11,892 nucleotides of DNA. It comes from an uncultured Eubacteriales bacterium (GTDB lineage: Bacteria; Bacillota; Clostridia; Oscillospirales; Oscillospiraceae). Each line of letters begins with the position of its first letter. Position 1 is the first letter of the stretch. The stretch covers positions 1 through 11,892 of the forward strand of contig URCK01000054.1 in assembly GCA_900546295.1 (NCBI GenBank), given 5' to 3'. Of this stretch, positions 5,366 through 11,778 are shown piece by piece. The position numbers and the translations under genes were made by a program. The notes beneath the pieces were generated by a model. The model saw nothing but the letters and a program-made list of their open reading frames with translations. It had not been told where the DNA came from and did not search any database.

Positions 5366-6635
5366 GGAATTTTTGCTCGCGATGCAGCAGTGCAGCGAGA
5401 GTGTCTGGATCGGAAAGCAGACGAAGGGGGCGGAGGCCGTGCTGTCGACCCTTCCGCTCACGCGCGCGGACGTTGATGACGCCGAGGCGCGCCTGGAGCG
5501 TTTTGCACCTTTTTTTAAAAAGGTATTCCCCGAGACTGCGGCCAATCACGGTCTCATTGAATCACCTCTGACGGAGATCCCCGCCATGCGCGCTCACCTG
5601 AACGCCGAAGGCGCGGCGCTTTCAGGCCGTCTCTTTTTAAAGTGCGACTGCGACCTGCCCGTTGCCGGCAGCGTCAAGGCGCGCGGCGGCTGCTACGAGG
5701 TGCTCAAGTACACCGAGGATGTTGCCCTTGCGCGCGGACTTATCAAGCAGCGCGATGACTACAGTGTTTTTGCAACGCGCGCCTTCCGCGCGCTCTTCTC
5801 GCAGTATCATCTGCATGTCGGCTCCACGGGCAATCTGGGGTTGAGCATCGGCATTCTGGGCGCGGCGCTCGGCTACCAGGTCACGGTTCACATGAGCGCG
5901 GACGCGAAGCAGTGGAAGAAGGACCTCCTGCGCGAGAAGGGCGTCACGGTTCTTGAATACGGCGCGGACTATTCCTATGCCGTGGCGGAAGGGCGCGAGC
6001 GCGCGGCGGACGATGTGCTGAGCCACTTTGTCGACGATGAGAATTCGCAGGACCTCTTCCTTGGCTATGCTGTGGCCGCGCGGCGGCTCAAGGCGCAGCT
6101 TGCACAGCAGAATGTGGCAGTGGATGCGGCGCATCCGCTCTGTGTGTACATCCCCTGCGGCGTCGGCGGTGCGCCGGGCGGCATCTGCTTCGGCCTCAAG
6201 CAGGAGTTCGGCGACGATGTGCACGTCTTTTTTGTCGAGCCGACGGAGGCGCCCTGCATGCTGCTCGGTCTTTCAAGCGGTGTGGGAAACGGCGTGTGCG
6301 TTCAGGACATCGGCTTGACCGGACGCACGGCGGCGGACGGCCTTGCCGTGAGCCGCTGCTCGGGCTTTGCATTCCATATGGTCAAGGACCTTGCCGAAGG
6401 CGGCTTTACCGTCGCCGATGAGCATCTCGTGCCGTATCTTCGCGCCCTGTATGAGAGCGAGGGCGTCTTTGCCGAGCCCTCGGCTTGCGCGGGCTTCGCA
6501 GGCCCTGCGCACTTCGGCGCGGCGGCGGAGGCTGTTCTCGGCGATCTCCCGCAGGAAAATGCTACGCACCTTGTCTGGGCAACGGGCGGCGCGCTTGTGC
6601 CGCAGAGCGTGCGGAAAGAGCTGCTGAACGGCTGA
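5352..6635 (+). CDS. dsdA: D-serine ammonia-lyase (D-serine dehydratase), PLP-dependent
   Basis: A 427-residue fold-type II PLP enzyme that turns D-serine into pyruvate and ammonia in the cytosol. AGSVKARGG (105-113) carries the PLP-binding Lys109. VGSTGNLGLSIG (156-167) is the phosphate/substrate loop, followed by HMSADAKQWKK (180-190), ENSQDLFLGYAVAARRLK (230-247), PCGVGGAPGG (268-277), VEPTEAPCMLLGL (295-307) and QDIGLTGRTAADGLAV (318-333); all fit DsdA rather than generic threonine dehydratases. The reading frame is open far upstream, but ATG 5352, with AGGAG ten bases before it, gives the family N-terminus. It overlaps the yvcK stop by 14 bases, so translational coupling is likely. No dsdC or dsdX transporter is seen. 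It may serve detoxification or use of D-serine, in keeping with a cell-wall-related partner (inference). Confidence 0.93.
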   Translation: MLNSKEFLLAMQQCSESVWIGKQTKGAEAVLSTLPLTRADVDDAEARLERFAPFFKKVFPETAANHGLIESPLTEIPAMRAHLNAEGAALSGRLFLKCDCDLPVAGSVKARGGCYEVLKYTEDVALARGLIKQRDDYSVFATRAFRALFSQYHLHVGSTGNLGLSIGILGAALGYQVTVHMSADAKQWKKDLLREKGVTVLEYGADYSYAVAEGRERAADDVLSHFVDDENSQDLFLGYAVAARRLKAQLAQQNVAVDAAHPLCVYIPCGVGGAPGGICFGLKQEFGDDVHVFFVEPTEAPCMLLGLSSGVGNGVCVQDIGLTGRTAADGLAVSRCSGFAFHMVKDLAEGGFTVADEHLVPYLRALYESEGVFAEPSACAGFAGPAHFGAAAEAVLGDLPQENATHLVWATGGALVPQSVRKELLNG

Positions 6636-6644
6636 GAAAAACGA

Positions 6645-6690
6645 AGAAAAGCGCCATGCACTTTGACCTGAGTGCATGGCGCTTTTTGCT
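6645..6690. terminator. bidirectional terminator between dsdA and the DtxR-family gene
   Basis: A 15-bp perfect stem (AAAAGCGCCATGCAC, 6647-6661, with 6672-6686), 10-base loop, T-run on the plus side and A-run on the left giving T's on the minus strand. It serves both convergent genes. Confidence 0.93.
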
Positions 6691-6711
6691 TCCTTTTCCG
6701 AGACGCGGCGC

Positions 6712-7080
6712 TTATGTGTTTTTTCTTGCGTGCTCGCAGATCGCGTCGTATGTCTGCTGGCTGATGTCGTGCTCGATCTTGCACGCATCCTCCTCAGCGG
6801 TCTTTTCGTCCACGCCGAGGGCGATGAGAAATTTTGTGAGCGTGTGGTGGCGGTCGAGCATCTTTGCTGCGATTGCCATGCCGCGGTCGGTCAGCGTGAT
6901 GAGGCCGTCGCGGTCCATCTCAATGTAGCCGTTTTCACGCAGTCGCTTGGTCGCGTAGGTGACGCTGGGCTTCGTCACGCCCAGATGGTCGGCCACGTCG
7001 ACCGAGCGGATATAGCCGTGCTGCTCTTTCATCATCAGCATGGATTCGAGATAATCTTCAGATGCCTTTTGGATTTTCAT
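6712..7080 (-). CDS. DtxR/MntR-family metal-dependent repressor, probably iron-responsive
   Basis: A 122-residue winged-helix repressor without a C-terminal SH3 domain, the MntR-size class. The helix-turn-helix spans about 25-50 (VDVADHLGVTKPSVTYATKRL), with the wing near 51-64 and a dimerisation domain from about 68. By analogy with MntR and DtxR the metal ligands are Asp9, Glu12, His78, Cys100, Glu103 and His104. Asp9 is MntR-like, whereas Cys100 in DACKIEH matches the DtxR/IdeR Cys ligand. ATG 7101 is also in frame, but ATG 7080 has GGTGA eight bases upstream and gives the usual MKIQKASEDYLE start. It is divergent from feoA-feoA-feoB, and both promoters share a half-site, so iron-dependent control of feo and itself is likely. 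Confidence 0.88.
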   Translation of the reverse strand: MKIQKASEDYLESMLMMKEQHGYIRSVDVADHLGVTKPSVTYATKRLRENGYIEMDRDGLITLTDRGMAIAAKMLDRHHTLTKFLIALGVDEKTAEEDACKIEHDISQQTYDAICEHARKNT

Positions 7081-7118
7081 GTGCGGTTTCACCAACTTCA
7101 TTGTTAAAGGTCAATCAC

Positions 7119-7147
7119 AGATTAACATGCGCTAACCAAAATTGCAA
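7119..7147 (-). promoter_or_regulatory. DtxR-family gene promoter with internal operator half-site
   Basis: Minus strand TTGCAA (7142-7147), 17-base spacer, TAATCT (7119-7124) preceded by TG (extended -10). The spacer holds TTGGTTAG (plus strand CTAACCAA, 7132-7139), part of an imperfect palindrome GATTAAC/GCTAACC over 7120-7137. Binding here would block the promoter, that is, autoregulation. Confidence 0.6.
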
Positions 7148-7174
7148 GCATTAAAAAAATGTTCACAAAACCTC

Positions 7175-7203
7175 TTGACAAAATTGGTTAGAGAGATTAA
7201 ACT
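7175..7203 (+). promoter_or_regulatory. feo operon promoter with internal operator half-site
   Basis: Perfect TTGACA (7175-7180), 17-base spacer, TAAACT (7198-7203). TTGGTTAG at 7184-7191 lies in the spacer, a mirror image of the site in the divergent promoter. A candidate box runs over about 7186-7202 (GGTTAGAGAGATTAAAC). Confidence 0.75.
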
Positions 7204-7211
7204 TACGGGCG

Positions 7212-7233
7212 AAAGTTAAACGACACTAACTTT
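7212..7233. promoter_or_regulatory. inverted repeat in the feo leader, candidate second operator
   Basis: AAAGTTA (7212-7218) and TAACTTT (7227-7233) pair perfectly around 8 bases, just after the expected transcription start. The TTA...TAA arms resemble those of the promoter sites, so it may be another regulator site. Confidence 0.45.
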
Positions 7234-7301
7234 GCGCCGGCGAGTTGCGGATCGCCGCGGGCAGAAAAGTGCCAGACCAACAGCATGCGGAGGGATACAG
7301 T

Positions 7302-7514
7302 ATGATGCCGCTTACACTGGCAAATGCCGGAGAAGAAAATACCATCCTCAAAGTCGGCGGGAGCGCTGAAGTCAAAAAGCATCTCGAAGATCTCGGCTTT
7401 GTGGCCGGGGGCACGGTGAGCATCGTGTCGTCGCTCGGCGGGAACGTGATCGTCAAGGTCAAGGAAGCCCGCGTTGCCATTAGTGAAGAAATGGCAAGAA
7501 AAATCATGGTTTGA
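7302..7514 (+). CDS. feoA: FeoA ferrous-iron transport accessory protein (first copy)
   Basis: A 70-residue SH3-like FeoA protein that acts on the cytosolic side with FeoB in Fe(II) uptake. LTLANAGEENTILKVGGSAEV at the N-terminus, HLEDLGFVAGGTVSIVSSLGG (27-47) and VKVKEARVAISEEMARKIMV at the end are typical. The frame is open further upstream, but ATG 7302 has GGAGGG seven bases before it and yields the family length. It is first gene of the feo operon; the second feoA starts 29 bases later. It is only distantly similar to the second copy, so the two are probably not interchangeable. Confidence 0.9.
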   Translation: MMPLTLANAGEENTILKVGGSAEVKKHLEDLGFVAGGTVSIVSSLGGNVIVKVKEARVAISEEMARKIMV

Positions 7515-7543
7515 GCAATTTTTCAAATAAAAGGAGAGAGATT

Positions 7544-7765
7544 ATGAAAACACTGCGTGAAGTCAAGATCGGCGAGACCGTCAAAGTCGTCAAGCTCCAT
7601 GGCGAGGGCCCCGTCAAGCGCCGTATCATGGATATGGGCATCACCAAGGGCACTGAGGTGTTCGTGCGCAAGGTCGCGCCCCTGGGCGACCCGATGGAAG
7701 TCACCGTGCGCGGCTACGAGCTGTCGCTGCGTAAGGCGGACACCGAAATGATCGAAGTTGAATAA
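7544..7765 (+). CDS. feoA: FeoA ferrous-iron transport accessory protein (second copy)
   Basis: A 73-residue FeoA with the classic pattern: TLREVKIGETVKVVKLHGEG, then RRIMDMGITKGTEVFVRKVA (27-46), then DPMEVTVRGYELSLRKADTE. The start is ATG 7544 with AGGAGAG five to six bases upstream; the frame continues upstream without a ribosome site. It lies between the first feoA and feoB, 51 bases before the feoB start. Two small FeoA proteins before FeoB are common in Clostridia. Confidence 0.93.
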   Translation: MKTLREVKIGETVKVVKLHGEGPVKRRIMDMGITKGTEVFVRKVAPLGDPMEVTVRGYELSLRKADTEMIEVE

Positions 7766-7780
7766 TTTATTTCTACATAA

Positions 7781-7796
7781 GTTAAGGAAACTTAAC
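7781..7796 (+). other. hairpin with GAAA tetraloop ahead of feoB
   Basis: GTTAAG (7781-7786), GAAA, CTTAAC (7791-7796): a perfect 6-bp stem capped by a stable GNRA-type loop, ending three bases before the feoB ribosome site AAGGAG (7800-7805). It may tune translation or RNA stability of feoB; no T-run follows. Confidence 0.45.
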
Positions 7797-7816
7797 AAGA
7801 AGGAGCAGTAAGAAAG

Positions 7817-10309
7817 ATGGAAAAGCAGATCAAAATTGCCCTTGCGGGCAACCCCAACTGCGGTAAGACGACGCTGTTTAATGCGCTGACCGGTTCGAAC
7901 CAGTTCGTCGGTAACTGGCCCGGCGTCACCGTGGAAAAGAAGGAAGGTAAGCTCAAGAAGCACGATGACGTGGTCATCATGGACCTTCCCGGTATTTACT
8001 CTCTGTCCCCCTACACGCTGGAGGAAGTCGTCGCCCGTAACTACCTCATCACCGAGCGCCCGGACGCCATCCTGAACATTATCGACGGCACGAACCTCGA
8101 GCGTAACCTGTATCTCACCACCCAACTCACTGAGCTCGGCATCCCCGTGGTCATCGCCATCAACATGATGGATATCGTCCGCAAGAACGGTGATGAGATC
8201 AACGTCAAGGAGCTCTCCCGTGAGCTTGGCTGCGAGATCATCGAGATCTCCGCACTCAAGGGCGAGGGCGTCATGGATGCTGCCGAGGCTGCCATCCGCG
8301 CCGCCAAGGGCACCAAGACCGTGCCGATGCACACCTTCTCCGGCCCTGTCGAGCACGCCATCGCCCACATCGAAGAGGCGGCCGTGCACTCCATGCCGGA
8401 AGAGCAGCAGCGCTGGTACGCGATCAAGATCTTTGAGCGCGACGACAAGGTGCTCGAAAAGCTCAGCATCCCCACCGAGACGATGAACCACATCGAAGAG
8501 GACATCAAGGCGGCGGAGACCGAGCTCGACGACGACGCCGAGAGCATCATCACCAACGAGCGCTACATCTACATCGCACAGCTCATCAAGGGCTGCTACA
8601 AGAAAAAGAGCACGGAAAAGCTCTCCACCTCCGATAAGATCGATAAGATCGTCACCAACCGCTGGCTGGGCCTGCCCATCTTCGCAGTCGTGATGTTCCT
8701 TGTGTACTGGGTCGCTATGGTCGGCGTGGGCGCGCCCGCGACCGACTGGGCAAACGACGGCGTGTTCGGCGATGGCTGGCACCTGCTGGGTATTGGTTCC
8801 GCCGCCTACGGCGAGGCAAGCGACGATTACACCGCCGCGACCGAAGCGGCTGACGCGTTCGTCGGCCTCGACATGGAAGACGAGAGCTTCGACGCCGATG
8901 CGGCGCTCGAAGAGCTCAAGGCCTTCCAGCCCACGTCCGACACCGCTACTGTTGACGTGGAGGATGAAGAGACCCTCGCCATCAATGAGATGACCGCCTA
9001 CTACGACGCGCTGCCCGAGGGCGCGGACAAGATGGACGATGTTGTCCAGATGACCTATGTGGACGCTGTCAGCTACTTCGAAGAGAACGGCTTTGACGAG
9101 CCCGACCCGGCTGACTACGGCGTTTGGGTCCCCGGTGTCCCCGTTCTGATCGGCGATGCGCTTGACGCTGCCGGTACGGCTGACTGGCTCAACGGCCTGA
9201 TCCTCGACGGTATCGTCGCCGGTGTCGGCGCGGTGCTCGGCTTCGTGCCTCAGATGCTGGTCCTGTTCCTGATGCTCGCCTTCCTCGAGGCCTGCGGCTA
9301 CATGGCCCGTATCGCCTTCGTTCTCGACCGTATCTTCCGTAAGTTCGGCCTTTCCGGTAAGTCCTTCATCCCGATGCTCATCGGTGTGGGCTGCGGCGTT
9401 CCGGGCATCATGGCCTCCCGTACCATCGAAAACGAGCGTGACCGCCGTATGACGATCATGACCACCACGTTCATCCCCTGCGGTGCGAAAGTGCCCTTCA
9501 TCTCTATGGTTGCCGGTGCGATTTTCGGTGGTGCCGCATGGGTCGCCACCTCCGCCTACTTCGTTGGCATGGCCGCCATCATCATCTCCGGCATTATGCT
9601 GAAAAAGACGAAGATGTTCTCCGGTGATCCCGCCCCCTTCGTTATGGAGCTGCCCGCCTACCACTGGCCGACCGTCGGCAATGTGCTCCGCTCCATGTGG
9701 GAGCGCGGCTGGAGCTTCATTAAGAAGGCTGGTACCATCATCCTGCTTTCCACTATCTTCGTGTGGTTCACCACCTACTTTGGCTGGGTCGACGGCACGT
9801 TCCAGATGCTCTCTGAGGATCAGATCGACTCTTCCATCCTTGCCCGCATCGGCAACCTGATCGCGTGGATATTCATCCCGCTCGGCTGGGGCAACTGGCA
9901 GGCGACCGTCGCCTCCATCACGGGCCTTGTCGCCAAGGAGAACATCGTCGGCACGCTCGGCATCCTCTATGGCGGCGGCGACCTGAACGTGTATCAGAAC
10001 CTTGCCATGCACTTTACCGGCATCACGGGCTATTCCTTCCTTGTCTTTAATCTCCTGTGCGCCCCGTGCTTCGCGGCCATCGGCGCGATCAAGCGCGAGA
10101 TGAACAACAGTAAGTGGACTTGGTTCGCTATCGGCTATCAGTGCGGCTTTGCTTATCTGATCGCCCTGATGATCAACCAGTTCGGCAACGCCTTCACCGG
10201 CAGCCTGAACGTTATCGGCCTGATCGCGGCCATCGTTGTCCTCGCCGGCATGATCTACATGCTCTTCAAGCCCTATAAGGAAGCTACCAAGCTGAGCGAT
10301 AAGCATTGA
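7817..10309 (+). CDS. feoB: FeoB ferrous-iron transporter with long acidic extracellular insertion
   Basis: An 830-residue inner-membrane Fe(II) transporter. The N-terminal G domain has G1 GNPNCGKT (11-18), GVTVE (36-40), G3 DLPG (56-59), G4 NMMD (116-119) and SAL (145-147). A helical GDI-like region runs to about 275, then the first membrane segment (about 284-304). The core keeps both gate repeats: GVGCGVPGIMASR (523-535), PCGAKVPF (554-561), and the late CAPC (748-751). Residues about 328-437, between membrane segments 1 and 2, are an extra acidic stretch with 32 Asp/Glu and only 2 Lys, where ordinary FeoB has a short loop. The start is ATG 7817 with AAGGAG eleven bases before it. Codon use is strongly biased (many CGT, GGT, ATC), suggesting high expression. 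It is followed by the Cys-rich partner. Confidence 0.97.
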   Translation: MEKQIKIALAGNPNCGKTTLFNALTGSNQFVGNWPGVTVEKKEGKLKKHDDVVIMDLPGIYSLSPYTLEEVVARNYLITERPDAILNIIDGTNLERNLYLTTQLTELGIPVVIAINMMDIVRKNGDEINVKELSRELGCEIIEISALKGEGVMDAAEAAIRAAKGTKTVPMHTFSGPVEHAIAHIEEAAVHSMPEEQQRWYAIKIFERDDKVLEKLSIPTETMNHIEEDIKAAETELDDDAESIITNERYIYIAQLIKGCYKKKSTEKLSTSDKIDKIVTNRWLGLPIFAVVMFLVYWVAMVGVGAPATDWANDGVFGDGWHLLGIGSAAYGEASDDYTAATEAADAFVGLDMEDESFDADAALEELKAFQPTSDTATVDVEDEETLAINEMTAYYDALPEGADKMDDVVQMTYVDAVSYFEENGFDEPDPADYGVWVPGVPVLIGDALDAAGTADWLNGLILDGIVAGVGAVLGFVPQMLVLFLMLAFLEACGYMARIAFVLDRIFRKFGLSGKSFIPMLIGVGCGVPGIMASRTIENERDRRMTIMTTTFIPCGAKVPFISMVAGAIFGGAAWVATSAYFVGMAAIIISGIMLKKTKMFSGDPAPFVMELPAYHWPTVGNVLRSMWERGWSFIKKAGTIILLSTIFVWFTTYFGWVDGTFQMLSEDQIDSSILARIGNLIAWIFIPLGWGNWQATVASITGLVAKENIVGTLGILYGGGDLNVYQNLAMHFTGITGYSFLVFNLLCAPCFAAIGAIKREMNNSKWTWFAIGYQCGFAYLIALMINQFGNAFTGSLNVIGLIAAIVVLAGMIYMLFKPYKEATKLSDKH

Positions 10310-10350
10310 GCCTGCAATCAAAGTGATACTTTTCGAAAGGAGTGATTTCC

Positions 10351-10527
10351 ATGCTGCACTGGGTTACCGCAAACCTGTCAACGATCATCGTCTCTGCTGT
10401 TCTTCTTGCCATAATCGTTGCTATCTCCACCTACCTCATCCGGCAGAGAAAGAAGGGAAGAAGCTCCTGCGGCTGTAACTGTGCACACTGTGCGATGCAC
10501 GGCCAGTGCCACAGTAAGCAGCAATAA
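10351..10527 (+). CDS. FeoB-associated Cys-rich membrane protein
   Basis: A 58-residue protein: one membrane helix (about 8-30), a basic stop-transfer segment (RQRKKGR), then a cytosolic tail CGCNCAHCAMHGQCH with five Cys (40, 42, 44, 47, 53) and three His. This matches the small family encoded right after feoB in Firmicutes, possibly a bacterial stand-in for FeoC with metal-binding residues; its exact role is unproven. A GTG at 10342 is in frame, but ATG 10351 has AAAGGAG ending eight bases upstream. It starts 41 bases after feoB and is the last gene of the operon. Confidence 0.9.
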   Translation: MLHWVTANLSTIIVSAVLLAIIVAISTYLIRQRKKGRSSCGCNCAHCAMHGQCHSKQQ

Positions 10528-10533
10528 AAGCGG

Positions 10534-10562
10534 GCGGGAGGCGCGCCCCCTGCGCCTCCCGC
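10534..10562 (+). other. GC-rich 11-bp hairpin after the feo operon
   Basis: GCGGGAGGCGC (10534-10544) pairs perfectly with 10552-10562 around a 7-base loop. No T-run follows, so it is not a standard terminator; it may protect the mRNA 3' end. Confidence 0.5.
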
Positions 10563-10590
10563 ACTGCATAAAAAGACGCATCCCTGATAT

Positions 10591-10628
10591 AGAAAAGCCT
10601 GACTTTCGGTGAAAGTCAGGCTTTTTTA
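10591..10628. terminator. bidirectional terminator between feo operon and lysR
   Basis: A 15-bp perfect stem (AAAAGCCTGACTTTC, 10593-10607, with 10611-10625), GGT loop, T6 run on the plus strand and A-run on the left giving T's on the minus strand. It ends both convergent units. Confidence 0.93.
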
Positions 10629-10635
10629 TCAATGG

Positions 10636-11571
10636 TCAGTTCTGGGGCGCGGCGTCGTGCTTCCTCTTGCGCTTGCAGCTTTTCAGGAAATCGATGAATT
10701 TCTGCTCCGTGCGCGTAAAGCTGCGCCCGCGCAGGGTGATGAGATAGATGTCGCGCTTGAGCGCGCTGCGGTCCATCTCGAAGGCGAGCAGCGTGCCGCT
10801 TGCAACTTCCTGCTCCACGGCGAGCGCGGAGAGGATCGAAACGCCCACGCCGCCGACGACCATGCGCTTGATGGCCTCGGGATCGTCCACGCGCGCAACG
10901 ATATCGAGCGCATCGGGCGGAAGGGAAAGGCTCCTGAGATAATTCTGCACGCTGCGGTCCGTGCCGGAGCCTTCCTCGCGCGTTACCATCGGGCGGCTGA
11001 TGAGGTCCCGGCCGTAGGTGCCGCTTTCCTGCAGCTGGCGGTAATAGGAGGTGTTTGGCGTGACAAGCACGAGCTTGTCCTCGGCGAGGGGATAATAGTC
11101 GACGGCGTTCGGCTCGCTGATCGCACCGACGAAGCCGAGCGAGATCTCGCCGTCCTTGAGCATCTGGTGCACCTGCGCGCTGTCGCCCCGGCGCAGGGAA
11201 TAACGGAAGTCCTTCTCTTTTTTGAGGAAAGCCGAAAGATACTCCGGCAGAAGATACTGACCCGGCACCGTGGACGCGCCGAGCAAGAGCGTCTGCCCGG
11301 AGCGTTCGGCGGCGAAGAGCGTGCGCAGCGTGTCGCAATCGCTCAGGATGCGCTTGGCGATGGGGTAGACCTGCTCGCCGTCCGCCGTCAAACGGACGTG
11401 GCGGCGGTTGCTGCGCACGAACAGCTCCTTGCCCAGCGCCTGTTCGAGCAGACTGATGTGTGCGCTGATGGTCGACTGATTGAAGAAGAGCTCCTCGGCG
11501 GCGCGGGTGAAGCCGCCGTATTCCACTACGGCGACAAAGACTTCGAGCTGCTTGAGACTGATATCGTTCAT
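10636..11571 (-). CDS. LysR-family transcriptional regulator (CysL/selenium-associated-like subgroup)
   Basis: A 311-residue LysR-type regulator. The winged helix covers residues 5-64 (LKQLEVFVAVVEYGGFTRAA, then NQSTISAHISLLEQALGKEL); the effector-binding domain covers about 93-295. DGEISLGFVGA (140-150), REEGSGT (198-204) and GVGVSILSAL (241-250) resemble the CysL group and the selenium-metabolism-associated LysR group of Clostridia; the ligand cannot be read from sequence. The C-terminus is a Lys/Arg-rich tail. The frame is open to 11634, but ATG 11571 gives the conserved MNDISLKQLEVF start; its ribosome site (AAGGCGG, nine bases away, followed by seven C's) is weak. It is convergent with the feo operon and divergent from the ORF at the right edge. 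Its targets are not visible in the window. Confidence 0.85.
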   Translation of the reverse strand: MNDISLKQLEVFVAVVEYGGFTRAAEELFFNQSTISAHISLLEQALGKELFVRSNRRHVRLTADGEQVYPIAKRILSDCDTLRTLFAAERSGQTLLLGASTVPGQYLLPEYLSAFLKKEKDFRYSLRRGDSAQVHQMLKDGEISLGFVGAISEPNAVDYYPLAEDKLVLVTPNTSYYRQLQESGTYGRDLISRPMVTREEGSGTDRSVQNYLRSLSLPPDALDIVARVDDPEAIKRMVVGGVGVSILSALAVEQEVASGTLLAFEMDRSALKRDIYLITLRGRSFTRTEQKFIDFLKSCKRKRKHDAAPQN

Positions 11572-11624
11572 GGGGGGGAACCGCCTTTCCAAGATGCCGA
11601 TACGGCAGAAACAATCTTGCGAAA

Positions 11625-11653
11625 ATAGTAACATAGGGGTATTTGAAATGCAA
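11625..11653 (-). promoter_or_regulatory. lysR promoter
   Basis: Minus strand TTGCAT (11648-11653), 17-base spacer, TACTAT (11625-11630) preceded by TG-n. It leaves a leader of about 45 bases before the start codon. Confidence 0.55.
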
Positions 11654-11655
11654 GC

Positions 11656-11697
11656 TTTATTATGGCTTTTTTCGATAATAAAAAATCAAGTTCGATA
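11656..11697. promoter_or_regulatory. candidate LysR binding site upstream of lysR
   Basis: TTTATTAT (11656-11663) and ATAATAAA (11675-11682) form a perfect inverted repeat with an 11-base centre, the T-N11-A layout of LysR sites, ending just upstream of the -35. A direct repeat TTCGATA occurs at 11671-11677 and 11691-11697, 20 bases apart, so a second contact site may follow. Confidence 0.5.
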
Positions 11698-11717
11698 TTA
11701 AGAGAAATGCGGCGGAG

Positions 11718-11746
11718 GTATTTTTCTCTCCTTGTCCACATAGGCT
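11718..11746 (+). promoter_or_regulatory. candidate sporulation sigma-E-like promoter
   Basis: GTATTTT (11718-11724), 14 bases, then CATAGGCT (11739-11746). This is 5 of 7 and 6 of 8 against the sigma-E pattern (KMATATT-N14-CATACAMT) as I remember it. It lies 32 bases ahead of the ATG at 11779. The match could be chance. Confidence 0.3.
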
Positions 11747-11778
11747 ATGGCAGCGAAACGGAAGGAGGCGGTTACGGC

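Noticed and set aside
5637..6224. Minus-strand frame inside dsdA
   Set aside because: Antisense shadow with no ribosome site or motif.
7523..10321. Very long minus-strand reading frame (932 codons) opposite feoB
   Set aside because: It is the antisense shadow of a GC-rich, strongly codon-biased feoB. The product is a low-complexity His/Asp/Gly/Val string with no known motif and no ribosome site.
10616..11653. Second 345-codon minus-strand frame overlapping lysR
   Set aside because: It is an Arg/His/Pro-rich frame-shifted reading of lysR; the LysR frame has the helix-turn-helix and effector domain.
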